Source: Chaetomium olivaceum
Lineage: Eukaryota; Ascomycota; Sordariomycetes; Sordariales; Chaetomiaceae
Direction of reading: 5' to 3'
Length of the DNA: 64,000 nucleotides
NCBI GenBank assembly: GCA_039881045.1
Contig: JAYWVB010000009.1
Coordinates: forward strand, 124,001 to 188,000
The notes under the pieces were generated by a model. The model did not search any database. It had not been told where the DNA came from and was given only the letters and a program-made list of their open reading frames with translations. Positions 45,382-58,437 of the stretch are shown in pieces. Position 1 is the stretch's first letter, and every line of letters begins with the position of its first letter. Both the position numbers and the translations under genes were made by a program.

Positions 45382-48134
45382 TCAAGTGGACTGGGTATCC
45401 GGTCGTGGGGAACTGGATGGGACAAGCTTGGGCGTCTGTGTGCCTTGCGGCGGTTGCAGAGATGGAACTCTGACCGGCTCCGCAGGCTTAACCGGAGGCG
45501 TCAATACCTGTTGTCGCGGGGAAGGTGATAGAGCCGCCACAGGCGGGAACACGGCTGAAGGGGGGTGAGTCGCAGTACCGCCAACCCCTCCATTGACGTG
45601 CTGTTGGCGTTTGGGTGCGGGGGGTGAGTGCTTCGTAGGAGACAAGCCGCCGCTAGGGGGCGGCAGTGGCGAGGAGCCGGACACGGCATGGTCGGATCTG
45701 GCACCGCGAGTCTGAGCAGGGGTGAGGTGTGGCAAACCTATCGACGATGTAGATGTCATGCTGCCAGTATTCTCCGTAGAAAATGAGGACCCTAGTCCGC
45801 TCGAGGCCGCGGGAGTAGGCGCAAATGTCTTTGTTGGTGGGGAAGGTGGACGATGCGGTTGCTTTGATGGCGAGGAGCCGCCACTCCCGCTTCCGGTCAG
45901 CGCTGAAAGAGCACCATCCAACCCAACCATTTTAGCAACTGATCCCGTCTTTTCATCGTCATCGCCAGCCGGGAGGGTTGCGGCTTCGCCGGGAGCCAAA
46001 CTGGGAGCGTCGGATTTGGCCGATTGTCGACCTGGTGGTAAAAGACTCGGATGCGGTGACGAGAAGGGGTTGTTCCCCTGACTGACAGGTGATCGCTGAA
46101 TGTGATCAGAAGCAGATGCGATATCGATCGCCGGATGGCTGTTTACTTGATGCTCAGGCGGGTTGGATGCGCTAGGTTGTGCTGCTTGAAGCGTTGGTGC
46201 AGGTAATGGCTCAGGGCCACTGGGTGGTCTTGTTGATGGCCGTGACTGAAGCCCAACGACCAACTGCGCTGGAGGTTGTTGAGATATCCCTGTGTTTCCC
46301 TCAACCAGGTGTTCGCCAGTAGAAGATCCCGGTTCCTCATGACGATTGACCTTGAGTTTGATCACCCGAGAGCGGGAATCATCTGCTGCGTCCTCTCGCC
46401 GCCGGCAGGAGCTGCAGACAAAGTGAAAATCTTCCTGATCAGCTTCCTGTTCGTTGATGCCTAGGCATTTACTATGTTGCCAGGTGTTGCACTTCTCGCA
46501 TGCCACGCTGTGGGTTCCGTCGTCAATCTGGCCGTATACCCCGCAAACGCAATCGAAAATCCAGTCATCCTCTTCCTCTTCGAGTTCCTGTAGAGCCTTC
46601 TTGTTCCTCTCGATCTCCGCCAATCGCCGTCGCTCTGACATGCGAGCAGCGGCATTGCTCGCCTCCTTGCTGTCTTCAGACAGCTGAGCAAGCTCCTCTT
46701 CGTGTAACCGTCGGCGATCCTCTCGTTCCTTGAGTCGTTGTTCCCTCGACATCAGCCGTTTATCCCTCTCACGCTCCATCTTCAGCCGCTGCTGCTCTTC
46801 CTTCCTTCTAGCAGCTTCTTCATCGATTTTCTTCCGCTCCTCTTCGCGACTTCGTTCTTCCATCTTCTGCTGTTCCATTTTACCGGCGATCCGGCTTGAC
46901 CTCTTTGCATAGGCCATCTTCTCCAAACTAAGAAGCTCCTTTTCCCGTTGTAGTTGTTTCCTCTTTCTGGATTCCTCCTGCTTCTCGAGGATGGGTAGTA
47001 AGTGGTCTTGAATCTGGTCCCGCAAAGTCTTCTCGTTGGGATCCTTGGATTTCTGAATTGTTGATAGAAATGCGCGGACTTCATCAAGAGTGACAGCTAT
47101 ACATTCCCATTTCATACCCCCGAGACCATCATCTTCTGGTTCAACCTGCTCGGCGGCACCGGGAGTCTCATCGTGCGCATTATCGGCATCGCTTGCAGCA
47201 CCGGAGGAAACACGCCGTCTTTTGCTCGACCTTGCAGCCCTGGCCTTTTTCGTGTTACTTTTAGGTTTCGGGGGAGGTGGCGAAGCCTCGGTCTGGCGAT
47301 ATAAGCGGTTATCGTCGAGAACGAAGTACGTGCGATCGTGACGGTCCCAGCCGTATGGTTCGATGCGCTGCATGGAAATTAGTCTATAGTGCCCGCGCTT
47401 GTGCTTGCTGAGCTAAGTGACTTCAGTGACATACCCAATTTGTTTGGTCGGTGTCCTTTTGCTCTTCGGTTTTCTCCCGTAACCGCTCCGGGTTTGCCAT
47501 GATCAGCTGCGTCATCTGCTGCAGCACTCGAATCTATGTGCGACACCCCGTTAGTTCAAACGTCGTGGCGGGGAAGGGTCTCGTAGCGCTCGCAGCATAC
47601 CTTGGTGAAAACGTCGAAGTCTGCAAACTTGGCCGGTGCCTCCGCAGAGCCGAATGGATTCTTTTCGGGGGCTTTGCTAAGAAATTGCCTTCTTGTATAC
47701 TCATCGAACAATTCGTGACTGCGCAGGAAGAAAACGGCTTAATAAATATGGCAAGGGTGGCATCGGTGATTCGGCGGTACGTACGTTAGCCCGCGATGCG
47801 AAGAGAGGAACTTGAGGAGGCTAAGGCCGATATCTTGGAGCGCCCCAGCGCCGGGTTTGAGGCATTCGGCCTCCAGATCCTAGCGGAAGTGGCCGGCGTG
47901 TTAGCAGACTCTCTTATAATTATAGTGGCATGGAAGGGATCAGCAAACAGGGTGACGTACCTCAATGTCGAGACTATCGTCGAGCTTGAGGGCTTGGCCG
48001 AAGAGCTGGATGAACTGGAAAAGGTTGGCGAAGTGCCACATGTTCCTGATACGATGCAACACGGATGGCTGTGCCGGGGCCTGAACATTGCCAGAGTTGA
48101 GCTCCTGTAAGGAGCGCTTGCGGGTTGGCGGCAT
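45382..48134 (-). CDS. DDT / WHIM / PHD-finger chromatin protein
   Basis: Five exons: 48134-47961, 47879-47785, 47718-47601, 47533-47435 and 47367-45382; 823 aa in a fully intact frame. A DDT-like domain comes first (NMWHFANLFQFIQLFGQAL, then DIGLSLLKFLSSHRG), followed by WHIM-like segments. The best of these is RIEPYGWDRHDRTYFVLDDN at residue 163. A long Glu/Lys/Arg coiled coil spans about 285-430. A PHD finger (about 435-484) has the C4HC3 pattern: CVCG, ACEKC, WQHSKC, VCSSC. The last 330 residues are Pro/Ser-rich and disordered. DDT-WHIM-PHD proteins (RSF1, BPTF, ACF1 relatives) are known partners of ISWI-type remodellers and PHD fingers read histone H3 tails. A remodeller-associated reader is inferred; the exact orthologue is not recognised. 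Confidence 0.87.
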
Positions 48135-49581
48135 CTTCAGTTTGTTGGTATGCGCGTGGTGTTTAGCTGGTGATGCGCGAATGCGACGGATGGTGCGCGC
48201 AGTCCAGCTGTCGGGTATGATGGGGAATTCGGAGCTCAGGAGTTGGCAGGAATTCGCCAAATGGAAAAATACTTCATCGCAGATCTCGTGTCACTTGAAG
48301 AACACTGCGATAATGGGTGACGACGGCAGTTGTCGAAGTTGTTCACAATTTCTGGTGGGGAGAATCTTGGACGATGATGCAGCGACTGCCAGCGGCAGAT
48401 CGCGTTGGTTCGACGACTGCCAAGCCCAGTTCAAGTCGCGGCGCGGCAAGGCGGGACGCGACGGGCGACGATACCGCCCCGTTTGTTGCACTTGTCTGTG
48501 GCCTCGATAAATGACTTTTATGGCCAATGTGTCAAGTGTTCGGTACGAATCGTTACACCTTAACTAACCTCGTAATCATCACAGTCACAGACTTCATGAG
48601 ACTGTTACGATTTACCTTCAATCATCCAGACTAGCTATGCCGGAATACTTACTCTCCATGCTGCTTGCTAAACTCCGTCGTTCGTTTCTCGGCTTTCTCA
48701 AAATATTCTTGGTGCTGCCGTTTTGTCTCGGCAGCAGAAACGCCAATACCTGCGCACTAGAATGTATCTTTCGTGCATGACGACTTGCGGATCAGAGTGC
48801 GGGTGCTGAAAGCGTTTCAGAAGTGTGAGAGTGGGGCTCGCCCGTTGATCGTTGCGGGGCGGTACTGTGTACCTGAGGCTTGCCGTTTGAGATCTGGAAC
48901 GAGAACTTGGGCAGGAACCACGCGGCGCTGGGAAGAAAATATCAAGCCACAAACCAACTTCCTGGCAGCGAAAAACATAGGTTTAGCATTTTCCTTCTCG
49001 CTCCGCATCGAGCAGCCCCTATCCGTTGGCTAACCTCAGGGGCTTTTCCCGCGGCGAATGGAACCCAAGGCGTACGTACGTATCTCACTGTGCGCCAAGA
49101 CACTGTAGGCAGTGCTCTCAGCTTTCCCTCTTTGGATGGGCTGAAGGTCCCCTGTTGCTCCCTTCGCGCGCCTGCCGCACCGTATTCATACAAACTCCAG
49201 ATCAATATTTGCGGCGCAGCCGTCGACCAACTTGGCCGACCTTCCCCAGACCGATTGCCTCCTTTCGTCCCTTGTATCGCTGCTTTACCTGATTTGCGGC
49301 TACCTGTGTTGCCTTTGGTGCTCCTTTGCGACAAATCTACCCCCGATACAGCTCATATTCGAGCACGCACCCGCCACCCGCCACGCCTAGCTCGTATATA
49401 GTCAGCAGCGAGCCCATTTTGCTTACCATTTACACCCCTTAGACCAGTGCCCTCTACGCGCAGAATGCCCGATTCGAGATCCTGCTGGCACACTCCGCGA
49501 CTGTGTTAGCGCATTGCGCGCTGACATTTGCCGACGAAACGAACCAACAACGACGGCTCGGGTACCGTCCGACCCGTCAAC
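48135..49581. other. Divergent intergenic region, PHD protein / CCH1
   Basis: A 1.45-kb gap with no supported gene; it holds the promoters of the chromatin protein and of the calcium channel. Short frames lack ATG or domains. Confidence 0.5.
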
Positions 49582-52500
49582 ATGAACGAGAACACGCCGC
49601 AGCAAATGCCCCGCCGAACAAGCGCCGGCCTCTCGCCGGATCCCTCACAATCAATCCCACTACGAGAACTTCAACGGCCTGGGGACGCTGATGCGGGCCA
49701 TGGGGCGGGTTTGCCGAGCGGCATCGGGAGCGGCGGGACGGCTCAGGGGGCATGGCAACAGCACTCAGGAACAGGAACACGTAATGGACCCGGTGATGCG
49801 CCGTCGCCTATTGCTATGTCGGCAAACTTGCCTGGGTTCTCGTCATATTGGGAACATCCATATCCTCATGCGGACGACGGGGCCGGGGCTAGTGGCGGTG
49901 CGTCGCCCATCGACCGCATGGCCCTACAGTTTGCGCTCCCTCCCGATATACATCCACAACAACCCAGGTCCCAGCTTGAGCAATACATAACCTCCGACGA
50001 CGACCCGTACCGAACCCCCCACGCGTACTTCGAGGAGCGCGCCGACACGGATTCCCTCGAGTCGGATACGGTGCCCTTGAAACCTGCAGCACAGCCCATC
50101 GGTCGTCTAGATGCCCCAAACGGCGAGCCGTCGCCCCGGAACAGTTTCCAAACCGTATCTGACATGGGAAATACACCTTCCCGCGCCCGGAGCGCCCAGA
50201 TGCTCGGTTTCGACCTGGAACCGGGGTTGGCATCTAATCGCCACCGTAGCTATGGGGATCATCTTGCGCCCACGGACCGGCGCCGGTCTCGTTCCCCATC
50301 GACCAGCGGAGCTCTGTCCAGAGCAAGTTCAATTATGAGAGCCATGTCTCAACGTGTCGTTATGATCAGCGGAGAGGGTGACCTAGTCGACCAGGCAGCC
50401 CGGCGGGATCGGTCGCGCTCACCGAGTCCCGACGGGCGGCATCCGTCTCGTGTATCTGGACCCATGCTTGTCGACACCTCGTACCCCTCGCAGATGTTCC
50501 CCACGCCGGCCGAGAAAAGGCCCGGCTCTGATTATTTCCAGCCTGAGCCGTCAGTCTCCATGCCCCGGCGGCACGGCCCCCTCCCGAACCCGCTGAAAGG
50601 GAACTCGTTGGGCATATTCCCTCCCGATAACCCAATACGGAAACGGCTCTGTGATGTTTTAGTCAGCCCATGGACGGAGCCGTTTATCTTAGTGTTGATT
50701 GTTGCCCAGGCGATCCTGCTAGCCGTTGAGGCAGCTCCAGACGTCTTCGTGGCGGGCAATGGCAGACCCGAACGCTGGGGCACTACCCGAATTGACTGGG
50801 CCATCCTCGGTCTGTTCGTCGTCTTCACACTCGAGATCATAGTCAGGGTCATTGTGTCTGGCCTTATCATCAACGCAGATGAGTATGCGCCGGTCGGAAG
50901 CAAGCGGAGGCTAAGAGAGAGAGTGGCCGAGCAGTACCACGCCATCTTCAAACCACAGCGTCAGAAATCAGTCAGACAGCCGCCGCAGGAGCAGCAGTTT
51001 GTGCCTGCGTTCCAAAGGTCATTTACAATGATACATGGGATGCCAGGCGAGGTTTCGCTCAAAGAACAGCAGCGGCTTCACCTTGCCCGCAGAGCATTCC
51101 TACGTCATGGCTTCAACAGGCTAGACTTCATAGCCGTTGTTGCCTTTTGGATATCATTCGTACTCGGTGTCACTGGTTTGGAGAGCAAGCATAATGTCTA
51201 CGTTTTCCGTATGCTTAGCTCCTTGCGCATCATCAGGCTGCTCGCTCTCACAAAGGGCAATCTCGTCAGTCGGCTCTTGCTCTTCCAAGCTCACCTCGCT
51301 TTTACATGCTAACTAGCCGTCGCAGATCATTCTCAGGAGTCTTAAGAAGTCGGCTCCGCTTCTCGTTCGGGTTTCGTTTCTGATGGGCTTCTTTTGGCTT
51401 CTCTTCGCTATCATCGGGGTCCAGAGCTTCAAGTCCAGCCTTAGTCGCCAATGCACCTGGATCAATCCCGAGGATCCCACCAACTTTGCAGCCGCCTTCA
51501 CTCCAGACTTGTCGTTCTGCGGCGGTCATATAAACTCGACCACGAACAATACTGAACCTTGGGTTTTCTCCCCGACGAAGAACTTGTCTTCCGAGGCCCT
51601 CACCCCCGGTGCGAAGAATGCCAAAGGTTTCATCTGCCCCAGGGGTCCATTTGCCTCCAACAGGACAATCCGTTCAACGGCACGGTCAACTTCGATGATA
51701 TCGGGCATTCCCTCGAGTTGGTCTTTGTCATCATGAGCGCCAATACTTTCTCCGATCTGATGTACTACACCGTGAGCTCAGATTTTCTGCCAGCTGCCCT
51801 CTTCTTCGGGGCCGGTATCATTATCATGATGCTCTGGATGACCAACTTGTTGATTGCCGTCATCACCTCGTCCTTCCAAGTTATCAGAGAAGAATCCAAG
51901 GCCAGCGCCTTCACGGCCGACGACGAGCCGTCTCTCTTTCAGATAAATATGGAGAAGATCCCGCGGAGAAAGTCGGCGCTACAACGCATAGTCGACAAGA
52001 CCTGGTGGTTTGGGTTCTGGTCATTACGTATGGCCTCTTTTGTCAATCATACGGAGTGCGACCATGTCAAAAAGCCGAGAAAATTTCATCAACGCGTCCG
52101 AGATTGTTGTCACCAGCCTTCTCGATGTTGAAATCCTCCTACGGTTTCTCACAGGCATCCGGAGATTCCATCACAAGCCGCGTAACCTAATCGATCTCGG
52201 GCTCACCGTGATTACGACCATTATCCTCATTCCGCCGATCCGGAACTCGGGCCAGGTGTATAATTGGCTCACCATCTTCCAAATCATACGGGTCTACCGC
52301 GTCGTCCTCGCCATCCCCATGACAAGCAAGCTCATCGAGCTGGTGCTGGGAAACGTTACGGGTATCGGGAATCTAATGGTGTTCGTCTTTCTCATCACGT
52401 TCCTGATGGCAATCTTCGCTTCGCAACTATTCCGGGGCCAACTACCCGCAACGGACGACGATGGGGAGTTCTTGAGGATTCCGTTCAACACCATCTACAA

Positions 52501-55500
52501 CTCGTTCCTGGGCATGTACCAGGTTCTCTCGAGCGAGAACTGGACCGATATTCTGTACAGCGTTACGTCGTACACGACCCATCTAAACACGGCCTGGATA
52601 GGCGCCGTGTTCCTCATCGGCTGGTTTATCCTCTCCTACTTCATTCTCATCAACATGTTCATTGCTGTCATTCAAGAGAACTTTGACGTAGGCGAGGACA
52701 TGAAGCGCCTAGAGCAGGTCAAGGCGTTTCTGCAACGCAGGGAGCTGGGCAGCTCATCCAATCTAGCGTTGTCCAAGGTCTTTGGTTTTGGCAGATCCCG
52801 AAATCGAACGGATCCCCTCGACCAGACCACGGGTGCCGGAGTGGTGGACATGCTGTTCAAGGAGGGATTCGTGCGCGAATTTCTCGACGACGCCTTGGAC
52901 GAGCTGCAAGAGGCTCAAGGGAACAAGCAATCGCAGCAGCCCGGCGTGAAAGGCAGAGCCAACAACGGGTTTTTAGCTACTGTGCGGGAGAAGGTGGCCT
53001 CGATGTTCCTCGGTGGGGAGCCCAACCCATTCTATTCCAACGTTCGCTTTGGCGGGCCCATCGCCACTCTCGATCCTGCGCAGTTAGCTCGCCAAGCCGT
53101 GAATTCTACCGCCGCGCGGCGCAAGGCGCAGAGGGAGTACTTGATGCGACATCCCAACTATAACACCTCTCTCTTCGTCTTCAAGCCACGGAATCGCCTT
53201 CGCCGTCTCTGCCAAAAACTCGTGGGCCCCGGCCACGGAACCGAACGGTTCGATGGAGTACAACCCAACAAGTATGCCTGGTACACATTTTCGGCCGTCA
53301 TCTACGCCGCCATCGTGGCCATGGTGATACTAGCCTGCGTTACCACGCCGCTCTATCAAAAGGAGTACTTTGATGTACACGAATTCAGCCCATTAAACTG
53401 GTTCGTTTGGACAGACACGGCCTTTGCTATCGTGTTCACTGTCGAGGCTTTGATCAAGATCATCGCCGACGGCTTCTTCTGGACCCCAAATGCCTACTTT
53501 CGAAGCACGTGGGGCATCATCGACGCCATCGTGCTGGTCACCCTCTGGATCAATGTCGTCACCCTCTTTACCAACGCCGGAGCCATCTCTCGAGCTGTCG
53601 GCGCCTTCAAGGCTCTCAGGGCGCTGCGCCTGCTTAATGTCAGCGATAGCGCCCGAGATACGTTTCACTCCCTCATCATTGTCGGCGGCTGGAAGATATT
53701 GAGCGTAAGTCGCCGCCTTTTTCAGATGTCTCGATGAACGATGGAAAAGGAGAGGAATATGCTAATATAACATGTGTGCCACCCAGGCTGCCTTCGTCTC
53801 GATCTCGCTGCTGATCCCCTTTGCCATCTATGGGCTCAACCTCTTCAACGGGAAGTTGAGGGCATGCAACGACGGCGATGGCATCGTGAACCTGAGTGAC
53901 TGTGTGGGTGAGTTCAACAGCACACCTTTCAACACCGACTGGCCCGTGCTCGCTCCGAGGGTCGCCGACAATCCTTTCTTCAACTTCGACGATTTCGGGT
54001 CCAGCCTCTTCATCCTCTTCCAGATCGTGAGCCAAGAAGGGTGGACGGATGTGTCATTTGCCGCGCAAGCCATCACCGGCAAAGACCTCCAGCCGGACGG
54101 GGAGCCGCCTTACGGGGCCCAAGGCAACGCCTTGTTTTTCGTGGTGTTTAACCTCTTGGCCACCGTTTTTGTTCTCACTCTGTTCATTTCGGTTTTCATG
54201 AGAGGCTATACCGAACAGACGGGAGTGGCATTCTTGACCGCTGAACAGCGGTCCTGGCTCGAACTGCGCAAGATGCTGCGTCAGATCTCCCCGTCCAAAA
54301 GCGCTTACGATGACAAGAAGAACAAGTGGAAGATGTGGTGCCATAAGCGTGCCATCGAGAAACGCGGAAAATGGTACATGGCCATCACCACCGTCCTTGT
54401 CTTCCACTTACTCCTTCTCCTCACCGAATTCAACAGTGAGCCGGTTTACTGGACGCAAGTCAAGGACATCTGTTTCCTCATATTCACCCTAATTTACATC
54501 ACCAATCTCATCGTACGCGTCTTCGGCCTCGGCTGGACGCGGTTCCGGAAGAGCTCTTGGGATCTGTTTTCTCTTTTGGCCGTCACAGGCGCCTTCGCTA
54601 CCTCAATTCTCTTTCTCACGGACAGGGACGAGGTCACGTACACTCAGCTGCACAAGTTTTTCTTGGTGGCGCTGGTGCTCATGCTCATTCCGCGGAACGA
54701 CGCCCTCGACCAGCTGTTCAAGACGGCGGCGGCCAGTTTGACGACGATAGGCAGCTTGCTGGCGACGTGGATCGTGTTCTTCCTGGTGTTTGCCATAGCG
54801 TTGACGCAGACATTCAGCCTTACGCGGTTCGGCAATGAAGAGAATGCCAACATCAACTTCCGCACTGTGCCTCACGCCCTCATCCTCCTCTTTAGGTTCA
54901 GTTGCGGAGAGGGCTGGAACGAGGTGATGGAGGATTTTGCGCAGATCAAGCCGCCGTTCTGTGTCGAGGGCATTAACTTCTTCCAGAGCGACTGCGGTAG
55001 CACCGCGTGGGCTCGGGTGCTCTTTGTGGCGTGGAACATCATCAGCATGTACATCTTTGTCAGTTTGTTTGTCTCGCTCATCTACGAGAGCTTTTCGTAT
55101 GTGTACCAGCGGACAAGCGGTCTGGCCGCGGTCGATCGAGACGAGATTCGGCGTTTCAAAGAAGCCTGGCGCAGTGTTGACGCGTCCGGCACGGGGTTCA
55201 TTTCCAAGGATGCGTTCCCGCGGCTTCTCGGCGAGCTTTCCGGGGTGTTTGAGATGCGCATCTACGATAACGACGACTCGGTGCGGGCTATCCTCGAGGA
55301 CGTGCGCAACGAGAACGACGCAGCCAGCGTTAGACACGCGTCGATCGTCAGCAAAAGCCAATACCAGACGGGCATAGATCTGAAGAAGCTAAACGAGCGC
55401 CTGGCGATGATTGACGTCGCGAAGGTCCGTGAGCGCCGGCGCCGGTTCAACATTTTCTTCGAGGAGGTGATGGTGTCAGCGGACCCCGAGAGAGGCATTT

Positions 55501-56349
55501 CGTTCACGACAGTGCTGATGCTCCTGGCACATTACAACATCATCAACGACAGCAAGAGTCTACGGTATGTGTTTACCTCACGTTGATCACGAAAGCAGGG
55601 GGGAAGGAGATGATGAGCTGACATGTGAGAACAGACTCGAAGAATTCTTGCGTCGCAAACTGCGCCTCCAGCGCGTCGAAGAAGAAGTGCGTCGAAGGAT
55701 CGTCCTCGGCTTCTTCGACATGCTCTACTACTCACGCCAGTTCAAGCGGCACATGGACAAAAAGCGCGCCGGGCGCATGACAGCGATCCCGCAGCTCGAT
55801 ATCCCCGAGATCTTGGTGGACAACGAAGAACACAAGTCCGAGCAGGGCGAGGGAGGTGGTGGCCAGGGAGGCCAGGAGCAGCAAAGGCAACAACAACACC
55901 CGGCAGCGAGCCGCAGCAGAGCCAAGTCCAGCGCGGCGGTCACCACGCCCGTTGATGGGTCGGGCAGCTTGCTCTCGCCGTCGAGCAGCCGCGCCAAGTC
56001 TTCGCAGCACCGGAGCTGGGCCGGCCTCGGTGCCGATCTATCGTCCTACGACACCTCATACGGGCACCCGCTCGCCGGGCCGCGGGGGTCCCGGCCGGCA
56101 GCGGCGGCGGCGTCGTCCGCGTCCCCTGCCCGCCAGTCGCAGGGGAGCACCTTCAGCTTCGAGCTGACGGAGCCGGGCCTAGTAGCAGGCGACGACGCTG
56201 ATGAGGCGACCAGTCTGGGGAGACGCGGTAGCTCGGTTGATCCCTCGGTCGTCAGGGATATGCTGGACAACTCGGTCTGGGTGGAGAGTTTGAGGAGGAG
56301 CGCGACGAGAAAGAGCGGGTGGGGTGGCCCCTCGGGAGGTTTCAAGTGA
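49582..56349 (+). CDS. CCH1: Voltage-gated calcium channel alpha subunit CCH1 (three frame breaks)
   Basis: Four exons: 49582-51264, 51326-53704, 53787-55564 and 55635-56349. This is the plasma-membrane high-affinity Ca2+ influx channel that works with MID1. Four six-helix repeats follow a 360-residue disordered N-terminus. S4 segments are visible: SSLRIIRLLALTKGN (I), IIRVYRVVLAI (II), ALRALRLLNVSDS (III), and a weakly charged one in IV. Pore loops read SANTFSD (I), SSENWTD (II), SQEGWTD (III) and GEGWNE (IV). After repeat IV an EF-hand-like loop (VDASGTGFISKDAF) and a C-terminal IQ-like/coiled region follow. In exon 2 the frame breaks at the G-run 51642-51645, again near 52009-52014, and near 52045-52054. 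Each is consistent with one missing base, so the frame is regained after the third. The corrected length is about 2,185 aa, normal for the family. Confidence 0.93.
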
Positions 56350-58437
56350 GGGTTTTTACTGTCGTAGCGGCGGTGGAGGGTGGGGGTGGTGGTATCATGC
56401 AAGAACTGGCGTTTGGTAGCACCTTACCGGGTGCCTCTGGTCTGGCTTTATGAGCGATGATAATGGGGGACGGATGCATTATTTTTTTCTTGGGCTGTTT
56501 ACCTGGTAGCGGGCCCGGTCGTTGCAAAGCACTGGCGCTTTTTTGGGGGAGGTATTCTATCTAGACTTCAACTATTCCGAAGCGTGTATTGTGGGGGGAG
56601 GAGGTATTATGTAATTCTGAAAGAGCGGTTGATTTGGTTCAACAAGCCAATGTGGAGCAGATACGAGCGAGTTCATGAGCAGGAGAAAAGGGGCCCGAGT
56701 GTGTGTGTCCTTTGACGCGCCTCACTTTTCCGTTTTCCGTGTATGATACAACCTTGGAGTGGAATGGATATGGCGTGGCGGTGTTGAGTGTCTCAAGGGC
56801 TGACTAGATTCGAGACTATCACAGAGCAATCACTGCATGATGAGTTTGTTTCAAGCAGCAGGAGAGTGCCAGCCGCCAAAACCTTCCATATTACCACGAA
56901 ACCCGAAGAAAAAGAAAATTGACATGCGGATGACTAACTAGAGCATAAATGGCCAGGGGACGAGAGAGTTTTGGACCCCTCATTCTCGACCCATTTTCTA
57001 GAAGCTCGAAAGAAGAAGTGTTCCACGGCTTGCAAGATATTTAATGTGGCGAGGATGATGGCTCGAAACAGTTGTGAAGGGGTTGCTCCTTGATGATAAT
57101 CACCCCTTGTGTGCAGGGTCCTCATTTTGAGCAGGGCTCTCGCCCACCTGTAACGACGATCAAACAAGCTCCCCAGGGTCATCTAGGTGGGCCCTTGTAT
57201 GGCACCTGTTTGGTCGGCAGACGCACAGTTCGATCGACGGCTCCAACGGCGGTGCTTTGGGTCGTCATATCAGAGCGGGGCAATGCCATCACTCGGCTTT
57301 TTAGAAGTACTGGACCTTTAGATGTGATGTGATGAGTCTTGAAAGGGTGAAATGAAGTTCTCGCCCCATCGTTTCTGGGCCGTCACCTCCCGACGCAAAG
57401 GTGGGATTGTTTCATCGTTACTCGCTTGGCCCCACAACTTGCCACCCTGCCCCGTGCGTTCCTGGGCATTTTGGCCAGAACCCCTTGGCTAAATCCAACA
57501 CCACACATCACTGACTTTTGTCTCGGCGATCATATCGCTGCATGCTGTTCGAGGCCAATTCGCGACCCATTTTACGAGTATGGCGGCGGTCTCTGGTGAG
57601 GGATCCCCCGGGGACCATCTGACTGATGCGCAACTGAGCAACGTGCTGCTCTGGCGATCGCGACAAGTGAGCAACTGAATACGACAACGCTCTCCCTGTC
57701 CGGGTATCACCTCTCCAGGGAAACTCGGTGCTTGGTGTTGAGTGCTTTGAGCCGCGGGGGCTTTAAGGGACGCCCGCCCCGCTCATCCTGTTGACGCATG
57801 ACGGATGGTGCAGCAAACCCATTCATCGCCCCTGCCTTTTTACTGCGTGACTTCAACGTAGCCCTTTGTTTCCCTCCCTTCCAAGCCAGGCTGTGCCTGC
57901 ATTGTGTCCTTCCCCTTGCAGCCCGCCCTTTGTTTCTAACCCAAGTCAGTTCCGACCCGATTAACCTCCCCCTGTCTGGCACGGGGCAACCCCCTAACTG
58001 ATTCCTGATTCTCCAGCACCGGCCCTCGTTCGATACGAGACTTGCACCCCGTCTTTACTTAAAGTAAGTGCTCATCCTCCTCGGCACAATTACCGGGTTC
58101 CGATAATACTCCATCCTACTCAGGCTCTTGAGCTTCATAACAGGTGTTGTCGCTGACGCGGACGAAGACCAACTACCATCGGCATATCCTCTGCCCTTTG
58201 ATCAGTGCCAGGCATAGATCGTCCCGTCTTTTCAAAAACGTCCACCACAGCAGTCTTTCGCTTCTTCGCCATCTCCCATTGGCACTCCACGGACAGGTTT
58301 CCGAGGAACACACTTCACTTCTTCAAACGACACAGGCTGTGCCTTGTTTTCCACCGCTCTGCTTGAGCAGTCGAACTAGACTTTCCACGTCGCCCACGCG
58401 AAACATCTTCATCCCTAGCGCCATCCCCACCGCCATC
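56350..58437. other. Intergenic, CCH1 3' flank
   Basis: No gene supported over 2.1 kb. Pyrimidine-rich sequence from about 57.9 kb onward is probably the leader of the small gene at 58438. Confidence 0.45.
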
